Positions 33,608 to 42,450 are shown, counted from the first letter of the stretch. The stretch is DNA of 64,000 nt from Streptomyces litmocidini (GCF_014649755.1 NZ_BMTQ01000025.1:1-64000), one strand, 5' to 3'. Made by a program: numbers and translations. Notes: a model not told the origin generated them from the sequence alone.

Positions 33608-34459
33608 ATGACCGTCCTCGTGACCGGAAGCCGTGGCCGTGTCGCCGCCACCCTGCTCGGCCTGCTGGACGCCGCGGGCATCAGGGCCAGGGCCGGATCC
33701 AAGAACCCCGCGGACCTCGCCCCACCACCGGGCGTGGACGCCGTGCGCTGCGATCTCACCGACCCGGCCACCTTCGACACCGCCCTGAAAGGCGTCGACG
33801 CCGTCTTCCTGTACGCCGATGCCGCGCACGCCGACGCCTTCGCCGACCGGGCCCGCGCCGCCGGCGTCGAGCACGTCGTCCTCCTCTCCTCCAGCTCCGT
33901 CCTCGCGCCGGACGCCGAGGAGAACGCCATCGCGGCCTCGCACCTCGCGGCCGAGCGCGCCCTGTCGGCCGCCGCGGAGACCGGCGCCTTCGAGACCACC
34001 CACCTCCGGCCGGGCGCCTTCGCCACCAACGCCCTGCAGTGGGCGCGGGCGCTCAAGGACGGTCACGGTCCGGCACTGCCGTACCCGCACGCACACAGCG
34101 ACCCGATCCACGAGCGGGACGTCGCCGAGGCGGCCTTCGCGGTGCTCACCGAACCCCGGCCGCGCGGCTCCTCGTACGTGCTGACCGGCCCCGAGTCGCT
34201 GGACTTCACCGAGCAGCTGGCGATCCTGGCGGAGGTGACGGGCCGCCCGGCGCCGTACACGACGGTCACGCCCGAGGAGTGGAAGAGGTCGGTGGCGGCC
34301 TTCGTCCCGGAGCCGTTCGCGGACGCCCTGCTCTCCTCCTGGTCCTCCCACGACGGCCGCCCGACGCCCCTGACCAGAACCGTCGAAGACCTGACGGGCC
34401 ACCCCGCCCGCCCCTTCGCCACCTGGGCCACGGACCACGCGGACTCCTTCCGCCCATGA
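33608..34459 (+). CDS. NmrA-like NAD(P)-binding protein
   Basis: A 283-residue Rossmann-fold protein. The nucleotide-binding loop is TGSRGRVAATLLG. The sequence then follows the NmrA/atypical SDR pattern (DPATFDTALKGVDAVFLY, HVVLLSSSSV, then HLRPGAF and HERDVAEAAFAVL). The Y-x3-K catalytic pair of classical SDRs is not evident, which fits an NAD(P)H-sensing or reductase role. GGAGG precedes the start. Its leader contains an AT-rich patch (GATATTAATC) that may be the promoter. Confidence 0.87.
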   Translation: MTVLVTGSRGRVAATLLGLLDAAGIRARAGSKNPADLAPPPGVDAVRCDLTDPATFDTALKGVDAVFLYADAAHADAFADRARAAGVEHVVLLSSSSVLAPDAEENAIAASHLAAERALSAAAETGAFETTHLRPGAFATNALQWARALKDGHGPALPYPHAHSDPIHERDVAEAAFAVLTEPRPRGSSYVLTGPESLDFTEQLAILAEVTGRPAPYTTVTPEEWKRSVAAFVPEPFADALLSSWSSHDGRPTPLTRTVEDLTGHPARPFATWATDHADSFRP

Positions 34460-34608
34460 CCACCCGCCCCCGTCACGGGCGGTCGTCCCGCCGGCGCGGC
34501 GCCCCTGCCGGTGCCGGAGGCACCCGGGCCTGAACCCGCGCCGGCGGGCACGGCGCGCACAGGGCGCACGGGGCACGGGCCGAGGCGCGGAAAGCGGAGA
34601 CCCCGGCC

Positions 34609-34633
34609 CGGCCAGGGCCGAATTCCCTGGCCG
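34609..34633. terminator. Hairpin downstream of the NmrA-like gene
   Basis: CGGCCAGGG-N7-CCCTGGCCG is a perfect 9-7-9 repeat, 150 bases past one stop and 31 bases before the next start. It may be a terminator or an operator of the Mut7-C gene. Otherwise 34460-34663 shows nothing. Confidence 0.45.
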
Positions 34634-34663
34634 CCCCCCAGGCCCCGATGCCATCCTGTCCCC

Positions 34664-35401
34664 GTGAACGGACCGCAGATCCAGATCAGCTTCGCCCCCG
34701 CCCTCCACCTCTTCGTCCCGGCGGACCGCCGCTCCGGCCGCACCCCCCTGACCACCGACGGCACCTCGTCGCTCGGCCACGCCGTGGAGTCGCTGGGCGT
34801 GCCGCTCACCGAGGCCGGAAGGCTGCTGGTGGACGGGCGGCCCGTCGACGCCTCGCACGTCCCCGACGCGGGCGAGACCGTCGAGGTGGAGGACGTGGTC
34901 CGCCCGCAGCCGGTGCCGGGCGCACCGCTCCGCTTCCTGCTGGACGTGCACCTCGGCACGCTGGCCCGACGCCTGCGGCTGCTCGGCGTGGACGCGGCGT
35001 ACGAGAGCGAGGACATCGGCGACCCCGCCCTCGCCGCGCTCTCCGCGCGCGAACGGCGCGTGATGCTCTCGCGGGACCGCGGTCTGCTGCGCCGCCGCGA
35101 ACTGTGGGCGGGAGCCTATGTGTACAGCGACCGGCCGGACGACCAACTCCGCGACGTGCTGGAGCGGTTCGCCCCGCCGTTGGCGCCCTGGACCCGCTGC
35201 ACGGCGTGCAACGGGCAGCTGATCGACGCCGACAAGGACACGGTGCGCGAGCGTCTGGAGCAGGGCACCCGGAAGACGTACGACGTGTTCGCCGAGTGCG
35301 GGGACTGCGGCAGGGTGTACTGGCGCGGCGCGCACCACGCGCGCCTGGAGGCGATCGTCTCCGACGCGATGAGGGAGTTCGGCGGGGCGACGACCCGTTA
35401 G
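34664..35401 (+). CDS. Mut7-C RNase domain protein with ubiquitin-like N terminus
   Basis: A 245-residue protein. Residues 1-85 are a ThiS/ubiquitin-like beta-grasp domain (IQISFAPALHLFVP to DAGETVEVEDVV). Residues about 95-240 are the Mut7-C PIN-like RNase: FLLDVHLGTLARRLRLLGVD with the first acidic residue, DRGLLRRRELW, then a zinc ribbon with CTACN and ECGDCGRVYWRG. This fusion is known in bacteria and archaea and is thought to act in RNA processing or toxin-like cleavage. The GTG at 34664 starts directly at the first strand. Confidence 0.88.
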   Translation: MNGPQIQISFAPALHLFVPADRRSGRTPLTTDGTSSLGHAVESLGVPLTEAGRLLVDGRPVDASHVPDAGETVEVEDVVRPQPVPGAPLRFLLDVHLGTLARRLRLLGVDAAYESEDIGDPALAALSARERRVMLSRDRGLLRRRELWAGAYVYSDRPDDQLRDVLERFAPPLAPWTRCTACNGQLIDADKDTVRERLEQGTRKTYDVFAECGDCGRVYWRGAHHARLEAIVSDAMREFGGATTR

Positions 35402-35423
35402 GAGAGGCCGACCGGCAGGACGT

Positions 35424-35446
35424 CCGGCCGGAAAGACGCCGGCCGG
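35424..35446. terminator. GC-rich hairpin between Mut7-C and MarR genes
   Basis: CCGGCCGG-N7-CCGGCCGG, each arm also self-complementary, within a run of GGCCGGCAGGAC-like repeats between convergent stops at 35401 and 35489. Confidence 0.5.
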
Positions 35447-35488
35447 CAGGACACCGGCCGGCACGCACCCGCCCCGCCACCGCCCCCG

Positions 35489-35974
35489 TCAGCCCAGGTC
35501 GCCCCCGCGCAACCGCTCGACCTGCGCGGCACTGACCTCGACGGTGCGCCGCATGTGGGCGATGAGCAGCGCGACCTCGGCGTCGCTGTAGACGTCGAAC
35601 ATCGTGCCCCAGGTGCTGTTGAGCTTCCGCCAGAGCTCGCCGAGCTCCGCCATCCGCTCGGGGACGAGCGCCACCAGGACCCGGCGCCGGTCCTCGGTGT
35701 CGCGCTCGCGGGTCACGTAGCCGGAGCGTTCGAGACGGTCGACGAGGCGGGTGGCGGAGCCGGTGGTGAGCCCGGTGAGCCCGGCGACGCGCCCGGTGGT
35801 CACCGGCCCCTCCTCCAGGCTGAGGAGGTTCAGGCACTGCACGTCGGTCGGGTGGAGCCCCAGGTGGTCGGCGACGGCCTGGTTGAACAGGGCGTAGGCG
35901 GCCATGTAGCGGCGGGCCTCCCCGTACAGCTCGCTCATGAGCGCCTCGCGCCGGACGGAACTCTTCTGCGTCAT
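35489..35974 (-). CDS. MarR family transcriptional regulator
   Basis: A 161-residue winged-helix regulator. The core reads LGLHPTDVQCLNLLSLEEGP, VAGLTGLTTGSATRLVDRLERSGYV and the wing RDTEDRRRVLVAL (the D-x-R-D-R-R-x4-L signature). N- and C-terminal helices form the dimer interface. The ATG at 35974 is chosen because earlier in-frame sequence overlaps the TetR gene. It is downstream of the TetR gene on the same strand, 67 bases away; the target is unknown. Confidence 0.9.
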   Translation of the reverse strand: MTQKSSVRREALMSELYGEARRYMAAYALFNQAVADHLGLHPTDVQCLNLLSLEEGPVTTGRVAGLTGLTTGSATRLVDRLERSGYVTRERDTEDRRRVLVALVPERMAELGELWRKLNSTWGTMFDVYSDAEVALLIAHMRRTVEVSAAQVERLRGGDLG

Positions 35975-36041
35975 GCAGAGATTGTACGAGTCAGGCACTC
36001 CCGGGTCACGGACCCGGGCGGCTCCGCCGGAACCCGGCCCC

Positions 36042-36602
36042 TCAGGGCGCCTCGGCGGTGAGGTAGCGCTGCACGGTGGGTCCCAGCCAGGCGACGATCT
36101 CCTCGGCGGACATCTCGACGGCCGGCGGCAGACACAGCACGTACCGGGCGAGGGCCATGCCGAGGATCTGGGAGGAGACGAGCGCCGCCCGGCGCGGGGC
36201 GTCCTCCGGGTCGGGGCAGACGCCCCGGGCGACCGGCCCGACCTGCCGGGCGAAGATCTCCTGCACGCGCGCGGCCCCCGCCTCGTTGGTGACACCCACC
36301 CGCAGCATCGCGGTGAGGACCTCGTCGCTCTCCCAGCGGTCCAGGAAGTGCGTGACCAGGACGGCCCCGATGTGCCGCGCGGGCAGCGCGCCCAGGTCGG
36401 GCAGGCCGATCTCGATCTCGGAGGCGGCGGCGAACAGCCCCTCCTTGTTGCCGTAGTAGCGCATCACCATCGACGGGTCGATCCCGGCGTCGCGGGCGAT
36501 GGCCCGGATGGTGGCGCGCTCGTACCCGTCGGAGGCGAAGCGCTCGCGGGCGGCCTCCAGGATGGCGGCCCGGGTGGCGTCGGAGCGGCGGACGGTCGTC
36601 AT
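36042..36602 (-). CDS. TetR family regulator, divergent from an FAD monooxygenase
   Basis: A 186-residue repressor. The DNA-binding domain covers residues about 8-55 (AAILEAARERFASDGYERATI, then AGIDPSMVMRYYGNKEGLF). The C-terminal helices resemble the TetR_C group with ARHIGAVLVTHFLDRW. It is divergent from a FAD-dependent monooxygenase. The 114-base gap holds a near-consensus promoter and matching inverted repeats, so it very likely represses that gene and itself, released by the substrate or a related drug. Confidence 0.92.
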   Translation of the reverse strand: MTTVRRSDATRAAILEAARERFASDGYERATIRAIARDAGIDPSMVMRYYGNKEGLFAAASEIEIGLPDLGALPARHIGAVLVTHFLDRWESDEVLTAMLRVGVTNEAGAARVQEIFARQVGPVARGVCPDPEDAPRRAALVSSQILGMALARYVLCLPPAVEMSAEEIVAWLGPTVQRYLTAEAP

Positions 36603-36689
36603 GCCAACAACTGTAGGCCAACGGGTGTTGACACGCCATCAGGGCCGCCCTAGCGTTGCCAACAAGCGTTGACCAACAGTTGTTGGCAA
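36602..36689. promoter_or_regulatory. Divergent promoter with paired TetR operators
   Basis: TGCCAACAACTG at 36602-36613 and its exact complement CAGTTGTTGGCA at 36677-36688 bracket the gap. TTGCCAACAA (36657-36666) pairs with TTGTTGGCAA (36680-36689) as a 10-base palindrome. A plus-strand promoter TTGACA (36628-36633), 17-base spacer, TAGCGT (36651-36656) lies between them. Repressor bound at both ends would occlude both directions. Confidence 0.75.
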
Positions 36690-36716
36690 ACGATCGTGGG
36701 CACCCTGGAGGCAGCC

Positions 36717-38132
36717 ATGAGCACCACGGACACGGACGTACTCGTCATCGGCGCGGGGCCCACCGGGCTCCTGCTCGCCGGAGACCTCGCCACCGCCGGC
36801 ATCGACGTCACCCTCGTCGAACGCCGCCCGCACGGCCTGGGCAACATGACCCGCGCCTTCGGCGTCCACGCCCGCACCCTGGAGCAGCTCGACGCCCGCG
36901 GCCTCGCGGACGAACTCCTCGCCACCGGCACCACCCTGTCCACCGCACGGCTCTTCGGCCGCCTCGACCTGGACCTGACCCGGCTGCCCACCCGCTTCAA
37001 CCACCTGCTCGTCACCCCGCAGTACGAGGTCGAGCGCCTCCTGGAGCGCCGGGCGGTCGCCGCGGGCGTCACCTTCCGGTACGACACGGAGCTGCGCGGA
37101 CTGCGCCAGGACGCCGACGGCGCCACCGCCGAACTCACCGGCCCCGACGGCACCCCGCTCGCCCTCCGTGCCCGCTACCTGGTCGGCACGGACGGCGTCC
37201 GGAGCTCCGTCCGCACCGCCCTCGGCCTGCCCTTCCCCGGCCGGTCCGTGATCCGCTCCATCGTCCTCGCCGACGTGCGCCTGACGGAGGAGCCCACCGA
37301 CTCGTTCAGCGTCGCCGGTTCCGGAGACACCTTCGCCTTCCTCGCCCCCTTCGGCGACGGCTGGTACCGGGTGATGGGCTGGACCCGCGCCCGTCAGGTC
37401 GCCGACAGCGAGCCCGTCGACCTCGACGAGGTCCGCGAGATCGCCCGCAAGGCCCTCGGCACCGACCACGGCATGCACGACGCCCGCTGGATCTCCCGCT
37501 TCCACAGCGACGAGCGCCAGGCCCCCGCCTACCGCGTCGGCCGCGCCTTCCTCGCCGGAGACGCCGCCCACGTCCACTCCCCCGCCGGCGGCCAGGGCAT
37601 GAACACCGGCCTCCAGGACGCCGCCAACCTCTCCTGGAAGCTCGCCGCCGTACTCCGCGGCGATGCGCCCGACCCCGAGGCCCTCCTCGACAGCTACCAG
37701 TCCGAGCGCCACCCCGTCGGCACCATGGTGCTCCGCAGCAGCGGCGCGCTCGTCCGCCTCGCGATGGCCCACACCCCGCTCACCCGCACCGTCCGCTCCC
37801 TCGCCGCCCGCTTCCTGAACGCGGTCCCGCCCGCCTCGGCCCGCGCCATGGACATGCTCAGCGGCATCGGCATCTCCTACGCCCCCGCGCCGGGCGCCGA
37901 CCGCCCCTCGGGCCGCCGCGCGCCCGACGTCCACCTGCGCGAAGGGCGGCTCTACGAGCTGCTCCGGCAGGGCGAGTTCGTCCTGATCGCCCCGGAGGGG
38001 GCGATCCCGGCGCTGCCGGCGACCGCCCCCGTCACCCCGAAGCACCTCGTGCGGGCGACCTGGACGGATCCGGCGAAGAAGGCGACGGTCCTGGTCCGCC
38101 CGGACGGATACGTCCACCGGGCGAGCCGCTGA
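36717..38132 (+). CDS. FAD-dependent aromatic monooxygenase
   Basis: A 471-residue class A flavoprotein hydroxylase. The dinucleotide fold is VIGAGPTGLLLAGDLATAG near residue 10, the D-G motif is LVGTDGVRSSVR, and the FAD-ribityl motif is FLAGDAAHVHSPAGGQGMN. A short thioredoxin-like C-terminal domain (APDVHLREGRLYELLRQG onward) follows, as in PgaE/MtmOIV-like polyketide hydroxylases and drug-inactivating monooxygenases. Start ATG at 36717 is preceded by GGAGG. Control by the divergent TetR gene suggests an inducible detoxification enzyme. Confidence 0.92.
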   Translation: MSTTDTDVLVIGAGPTGLLLAGDLATAGIDVTLVERRPHGLGNMTRAFGVHARTLEQLDARGLADELLATGTTLSTARLFGRLDLDLTRLPTRFNHLLVTPQYEVERLLERRAVAAGVTFRYDTELRGLRQDADGATAELTGPDGTPLALRARYLVGTDGVRSSVRTALGLPFPGRSVIRSIVLADVRLTEEPTDSFSVAGSGDTFAFLAPFGDGWYRVMGWTRARQVADSEPVDLDEVREIARKALGTDHGMHDARWISRFHSDERQAPAYRVGRAFLAGDAAHVHSPAGGQGMNTGLQDAANLSWKLAAVLRGDAPDPEALLDSYQSERHPVGTMVLRSSGALVRLAMAHTPLTRTVRSLAARFLNAVPPASARAMDMLSGIGISYAPAPGADRPSGRRAPDVHLREGRLYELLRQGEFVLIAPEGAIPALPATAPVTPKHLVRATWTDPAKKATVLVRPDGYVHRASR

Positions 38133-38159
38133 CCGGTGCCGGCGGCTCGGAAGACGTGG

Positions 38160-38675
38160 TCAGAAGACGTAGGGGTCCCCGGTGGCGAGCACCAGGACAC
38201 GGTGCCGGTCGTTCCCGGGATCGCGGTCGGACACCCCGTCCCGCCAGGCCGTGGCGATCTCGACCGTCATCTCCTCCGGAAGGGCCGCGGTCCGCAGGTC
38301 GAGCGCCAGCTCACCCACGCCCCCCGCGGCCCGGAGCGCGCCCGTCCGACAGGACACCACCCGGTCGCTGCTCCACAGACAGGCAGGCGGCAGCTCCTGG
38401 CCGCCCGCCATCGGTGCGGAGAAGGCGAGCCGGACCGTCGCCTGGGAGACGTCGGAGGGCCCGTGGTTCTCGCTGACCAGCCAGACCCCGACCCTCCCGT
38501 CCCACAGGGAGACATGGCCGTGATGGGACAGATCCGCCTCGGGCCCGCCCGCCACCGGCCCCACCGCAGCCTCGGGCCCGCCCGCCACCGGCCCCACCGC
38601 ACCGGCACCGCCGCCCGCACCCACCGTCACGGCCGCGAGAACGACCCCAAACACACCTTTCCGCAATCCATACAT
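38160..38675 (-). CDS. Secreted hypothetical protein with internal repeat
   Basis: A 171-residue exported protein. The N terminus MYGLRKGVFGVVLAAVTVG is a signal peptide. Directly after it lies AVGPVAGGPEA twice in tandem, encoded by a perfect 33-base repeat at about 38536-38601. The mature domain (HHGHVSLWDGRVGVWLVSENHGPSDV, in parts, then ACLWSSDRVVSC) looks like a small beta-sandwich with one cysteine pair, as in extracellular DUF11-like or adhesion-type domains. Function unknown. The ATG at 38675 has GAGG very close upstream. Convergent with the monooxygenase. Confidence 0.7.
   Translation of the reverse strand: MYGLRKGVFGVVLAAVTVGAGGGAGAVGPVAGGPEAAVGPVAGGPEADLSHHGHVSLWDGRVGVWLVSENHGPSDVSQATVRLAFSAPMAGGQELPPACLWSSDRVVSCRTGALRAAGGVGELALDLRTAALPEEMTVEIATAWRDGVSDRDPGNDRHRVLVLATGDPYVF
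38536..38601. repeat. Two tandem 33-bp units in the secreted protein gene
   Basis: The unit begins GCCTCGGGCCCGCCCGCC and is repeated perfectly, adding eleven residues in frame just after the signal peptide. Confidence 0.9.
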
Positions 38676-38750
38676 AACCTCAAAATACCCACCATTCTTC
38701 ACATCTTCTGACAATCCATCAGCCCGCGTGTCCCGTGACACCCTGCCCCC

Positions 38751-39086
38751 ATGTCGATCGCCCGCTCCCTCGCCCTGTTCGCCCTCGCCGCCCTCTTCGA
38801 GATCGGCGGCGCCTGGCTCGTCTGGCAGGGCGTACGGGAACACCGCGGCTGGATCTGGATCGGCGCGGGAATCATCGCCCTCGGCACCTACGGCTTCGTC
38901 GCCACCCTCCAGCCCGACGCCGAGTTCGGCCGCGTCCTCGCCGCCTACGGCGGAGTGTTCGTCGCCGGCTCCCTCGCCTGGGGCATGGCCGCCGACGGAT
39001 ACCGCCCCGACCGCTGGGACGTCGTCGGCGCCCTGATCTGCCTCGCCGGCATGGCCGTGATCATGTACGCCCCACGAGGCCGCTGA
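38751..39086 (+). CDS. YnfA family small membrane protein
   Basis: A 111-residue protein with four transmembrane helices (LALFALAALFEIGGAWLVW, then WIWIGAGIIALGTYGFVATL, YGGVFVAGSLAWGMAADG and VGALICLAGMAVIM). The F-E-I-G-G-x-W-L and Y-G-x-x-F-V segments are the UPF0060/YnfA signature. Some members act like small drug-efflux proteins, but the role here is unknown. It is divergent from the secreted protein and 65 bases upstream of the SDR gene. Confidence 0.92.
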   Translation: MSIARSLALFALAALFEIGGAWLVWQGVREHRGWIWIGAGIIALGTYGFVATLQPDAEFGRVLAAYGGVFVAGSLAWGMAADGYRPDRWDVVGALICLAGMAVIMYAPRGR

Positions 39087-39151
39087 ACCACGCCCCCGCC
39101 TATCCTGACCGGGCGACCGACGACACCGACCACCCGCGCGAGGAGCACGCC

Positions 39152-39916
39152 ATGCCCGCCCCCGGTACCCCCATCGCCGTCATCACCGGAGCAAGCAGCG
39201 GAATCGGCGCCGCCACCGCCCGGCAGCTGGCCGCCGCCGGCTACCGCGTGGTCCTCACCGCCCGCCGCAAGGACCGCATCGAGGCCCTCGCCGCCGAGAT
39301 CAACGAGGCCGGTCACCAGGCCACCGCCTACGCCCTCGACGTCACCGACCGCGCCGCCGTCGACGACTTCGCCACCGCCTTCCACACCCTCGCCGTCCTC
39401 GTCAACAACGCCGGCGGCGCCCTCGGCGCCGACCCCGTCGCCACCGGCGACCCCGAGGACTGGCGCCGGATGTACGAGGTCAACGTCCTCGGCACCCTCC
39501 ACATGACCCAGGCCCTGCTCCCCGCCCTCACCGCGAGCGGCGACGGCACGGTGGTCGTCCTCTCCTCCACCGCCGGCCACTCCACCTACGAGGGCGGCGC
39601 CGGCTACGTCGCCGCCAAGAACGGCGCCCGCGTCCTCGCCGAGACCCTCCGCCTGGAGATCGTCGGCACCCCGGTCCGCGTCATCGAGATCGCCCCCGGC
39701 ATGGTCAAGACCGACGAGTTCGCCGCCACCCGCTTCCGCGGCGACACCGAGAAGGCCGCCAAGGTCTACGCCGGCGTGGCCGAACCCCTCACCGCCGACG
39801 ACGTCGCCGACACCATCACCTGGGCCTGCACCCGTCCCCCGCACGTCAACATCGACCTCCTGGTGGTCCGCCCCCGGGCCCAGGCCTCCAACACGAAGGT
39901 CCACCGCGAGCTGTAG
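39152..39916 (+). CDS. SDR family NAD(P)-dependent oxidoreductase
   Basis: A 254-residue classical short-chain dehydrogenase of the YdfG type. The cofactor motif is TGASSGIG (residues about 12-19), NNAGG follows, catalytic Ser lies in VVLSSTAGHS and the Y-x-x-x-K is YVAAK. The post-cofactor segment LTARRKDRIEAL indicates NADP(H) preference. YdfG relatives oxidise 3-hydroxy acids such as serine, but this is only a family guess. Followed by a strong terminator. Confidence 0.93.
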   Translation: MPAPGTPIAVITGASSGIGAATARQLAAAGYRVVLTARRKDRIEALAAEINEAGHQATAYALDVTDRAAVDDFATAFHTLAVLVNNAGGALGADPVATGDPEDWRRMYEVNVLGTLHMTQALLPALTASGDGTVVVLSSTAGHSTYEGGAGYVAAKNGARVLAETLRLEIVGTPVRVIEIAPGMVKTDEFAATRFRGDTEKAAKVYAGVAEPLTADDVADTITWACTRPPHVNIDLLVVRPRAQASNTKVHREL

Positions 39917-39945
39917 GGCCACGAGCGAGCCGGAGGAGCACGAAC

Positions 39946-39976
39946 GAGGGGGCCGGTGCGGCGCACCGGCCCCCTC
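39946..39976. terminator. Bidirectional terminator
   Basis: Perfect 14-base arms (GAGGGGGCCGGTGC and complement) with a 3-base loop between convergent stops at 39916 and 39998. Confidence 0.9.
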
Positions 39977-39997
39977 GCCCGCCCCCGTGGAAGAGCC

Positions 39998-41191
39998 TCA
40001 GCCCTTCACGCAGATGACCTGCTTCAGCTTGGCGACGACCTCCACCAGGTCCCGCTGCTGGTCGATCACCTTCTCGATCGGCTTGTAGGCGCCCGGGATC
40101 TCGTCCACGACGCCGGAGTCCTTGCGGCACTCCACGCCCCGCGTCTGCTCCTCCAGGTCCCGGGTCGTGAAGCGCCGCTTCGCCGCGCTCCGGCTCATCT
40201 TCCGGCCGGCTCCGTGCGAGGCGGAGTTGAAGGACGCCGCGTTCCCGAGGCCCTTCACGATGTACGAGCCCGTGCCCATCGAGCCCGGGATGATCCCGAA
40301 CTCCCCGGAACCGGCCCGGATCGCACCCTTCCGCGTGACCAGCAGGTCCATGTCCTCGTACCGCTCCTCCGCCACGTAGTTGTGGTGGCAGGAGATGACC
40401 GGGTCGAAGGTCACCCTGGCCTTGCGGAACTCCTTCCGGATGACCTCCTGGAAGAGCGCCATCATGATCGCGCGGTTGTACTTGGCGTACTCCTGCGCCC
40501 AGAAGAGGTCGTGCCGGTAGGCCGCCATCTGCGGGGTGTCCGCGACGAACACCGCGAGATCACGGTCGACGAGCCCCTGGTTGTGCGGCAGCTTCTGCGC
40601 CTCGCCGATGTGGTGCTCGGCGAGCTCCTTGCCGATGTTCCTCGACCCGGAGTGCAGCATGAGCCACACCGAACCGACCGAGTCGATACAAAATTCAACG
40701 AAATGGTTTCCCGATCCGAGCGTTCCCATCTGCAGTCGCGCCCGTTCCTGACGGAATTTGACCGCATCCGCGACCCCGTCGAACCGAGCCCAGAAGTCGT
40801 TCCAGCCCCCCGTCGGGAACTGGTACAGCCGCCCCGGGTCCACCTCCGTCCTATGCAGACCACGCCCCACCGGAATCGCCTGCTCGATCTTCGACCGCAG
40901 GCGCGACAGGTCGCCCGGCAGGTCGTTCGCCGTCAGGGAGGTCTTCACCGCCGACATCCCGCAGCCGATGTCCACACCGACCGCCGCCGGACAGACCGCG
41001 CCCTGCATCGCGATCACGGACCCGACCGTCGCGCCCTTGCCGTAGTGCACGTCCGGCATCACGGCGAGGCCCTTGATCCACGGCAGCGTCGCCACGTTCT
41101 GCAGCTGCTGCATGGCGCCGCCCTCGACCGAGGCGGGGTCGGCCCACATCCTGATCGGCACCTTCGCGCCCGGTACCTCTACGTACGACAT
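39998..41191 (-). CDS. rtcB: RtcB family tRNA-splicing/RNA repair ligase
   Basis: A 397-residue GTP-dependent RNA ligase that joins 2',3'-cyclic phosphate (or 3'-phosphate) and 5'-OH ends. Metal ligands are seen in GVDIGCGM (D74, C77), GSGNHFVE, MLHSGSRN and SCHHNY. The histidine that becomes guanylylated lies in SHGAGRKMSR. The length fits the short bacterial form. No RtcA, RtcR or archease gene is nearby, so this is an orphan ligase. The leader up to 41365 has an AT-rich patch but no clear promoter. Confidence 0.95.
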   Translation of the reverse strand: MSYVEVPGAKVPIRMWADPASVEGGAMQQLQNVATLPWIKGLAVMPDVHYGKGATVGSVIAMQGAVCPAAVGVDIGCGMSAVKTSLTANDLPGDLSRLRSKIEQAIPVGRGLHRTEVDPGRLYQFPTGGWNDFWARFDGVADAVKFRQERARLQMGTLGSGNHFVEFCIDSVGSVWLMLHSGSRNIGKELAEHHIGEAQKLPHNQGLVDRDLAVFVADTPQMAAYRHDLFWAQEYAKYNRAIMMALFQEVIRKEFRKARVTFDPVISCHHNYVAEERYEDMDLLVTRKGAIRAGSGEFGIIPGSMGTGSYIVKGLGNAASFNSASHGAGRKMSRSAAKRRFTTRDLEEQTRGVECRKDSGVVDEIPGAYKPIEKVIDQQRDLVEVVAKLKQVICVKG

Positions 41192-41365
41192 ACTTCCTCG
41201 ATTCCCCCGAAAAGACTCATAACGCAAAAACCGGAGCCAAAGCCCGTACAGGTGACAGGGGACCGGCATCAACGGCAGCGTGTGCGATAGACATTGTGTC
41301 CATCGGCCGGGTTCGCGCGGCAAACAGTTTTCGGGAAAGACTTCGGGTGAAGGGAGCCTGGGACC

Positions 41366-42313
41366 GTGCAGCGAAAGAGGTACGCACCCGGCCGCACCAG
41401 GTCCGCGGCTCACACCGCCGTCGTCCTCGCACTCGGCCTGGGCCTGGGGGCCGGCCTCACCGCGTGCTCCGCCGGCGCCCCCGCGGACGACATCGCCGTC
41501 GACGCCAAGGCCGGCCAGGCCGCCGCCCCCGTCGCGCCCCCCGGCCGCTACCGCACCCTCTTCGAGCCCTGCGGCGCCGTCCCGCAGGCCACCCTCAGGG
41601 ACCTGCTCCCGGGCGCCGCCGCGCTGCCCGAAGCCGAGCGCGACAAGGCGTACCGGGGCGTCGCGGCCGTCACGTACGACACCGACCGGCGCGTCGGCTG
41701 CACGTGGAGGGCCGACACCCCGGACACCTCGCACCGGCTCTCCCTGGACATCGAGCGGGTGGTGTCGTACGACGCGGCCGTCAGCGACGACGACCGGGCG
41801 CAGGAGGTGTACGTCCGCAAGCAGCTCGCGGCGGGCATCCCGCTGCCCACGGTGCCGCCCACCGCGACGGGTGCTCCGACGGATCCGGCGACGGGCGCCC
41901 CGTCCGCGACGGGCAAGCCGGCCGAGGGCGTCTCGGCCCCGGCGGGCAAGGCGCCGTCGGCGGGCACCCCCGCCACGAGCGCTTCCGCCGGGACCCCCGC
42001 CGCTCCCACCGGCGCCCCCGGTGGTGCCCCCACGGGCTCCGCGACACCGGGCGGCGGCTCGGCCGCGACCGGTCTGGAGCCCCGCGTCCTCGACGACCTG
42101 GGGGACGTCGCGTACCTCGACGACGTCCTCAGCACGGTCGGCGCCAACAGTCGCGAGCGTGCCGTCAGCGTGGTCTTCCGCACATCGAACGTGATCGTGA
42201 CGGTCTGGTACCGGGAGCAGACCACGGGTTCCGCGGAGGCGCCGGACAGCGCGGAACTGCAGGAAAAGGCCCGGAATCTGGCCCGGCAGCTCGCCGAGCG
42301 ACTGGAGGAGTAG
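41366..42313 (+). CDS. DUF3558-like lipoprotein with disordered linker
   Basis: A 315-residue lipoprotein; a Lys/Arg-rich N terminus and hydrophobic run end in the lipobox LTAC (C34). The globular part is split: RYRTLFEPCGAVPQATLRDLL to LDIERVVSYDA, then a linker of about 75 residues of Ala, Thr, Gly and Pro, then LDDLGDVAYLDDVLSTVG and VVFRTSNVIVTVWYREQ. Conserved cysteine pairs and the D-x-A pattern fit the DUF3558 family of extracytoplasmic lipoproteins. GTG start with GGGAGCC upstream. Function unknown; a second DUF3558-type gene follows. Confidence 0.8.
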   Translation: MQRKRYAPGRTRSAAHTAVVLALGLGLGAGLTACSAGAPADDIAVDAKAGQAAAPVAPPGRYRTLFEPCGAVPQATLRDLLPGAAALPEAERDKAYRGVAAVTYDTDRRVGCTWRADTPDTSHRLSLDIERVVSYDAAVSDDDRAQEVYVRKQLAAGIPLPTVPPTATGAPTDPATGAPSATGKPAEGVSAPAGKAPSAGTPATSASAGTPAAPTGAPGGAPTGSATPGGGSAATGLEPRVLDDLGDVAYLDDVLSTVGANSRERAVSVVFRTSNVIVTVWYREQTTGSAEAPDSAELQEKARNLARQLAERLEE

Positions 42314-42450
42314 CCGTTCGCATCCGCTCCGTGAGCGGACGGCGACCACGTAACGTGTCGGCGTACCCGTGGCCGTATCCATGGCCGTGTGCCCGTGGCT
42401 CCGGCCGGCGGGCCGTCGGCCGGACCGTACGACAAGCGACTGAAGGAACC

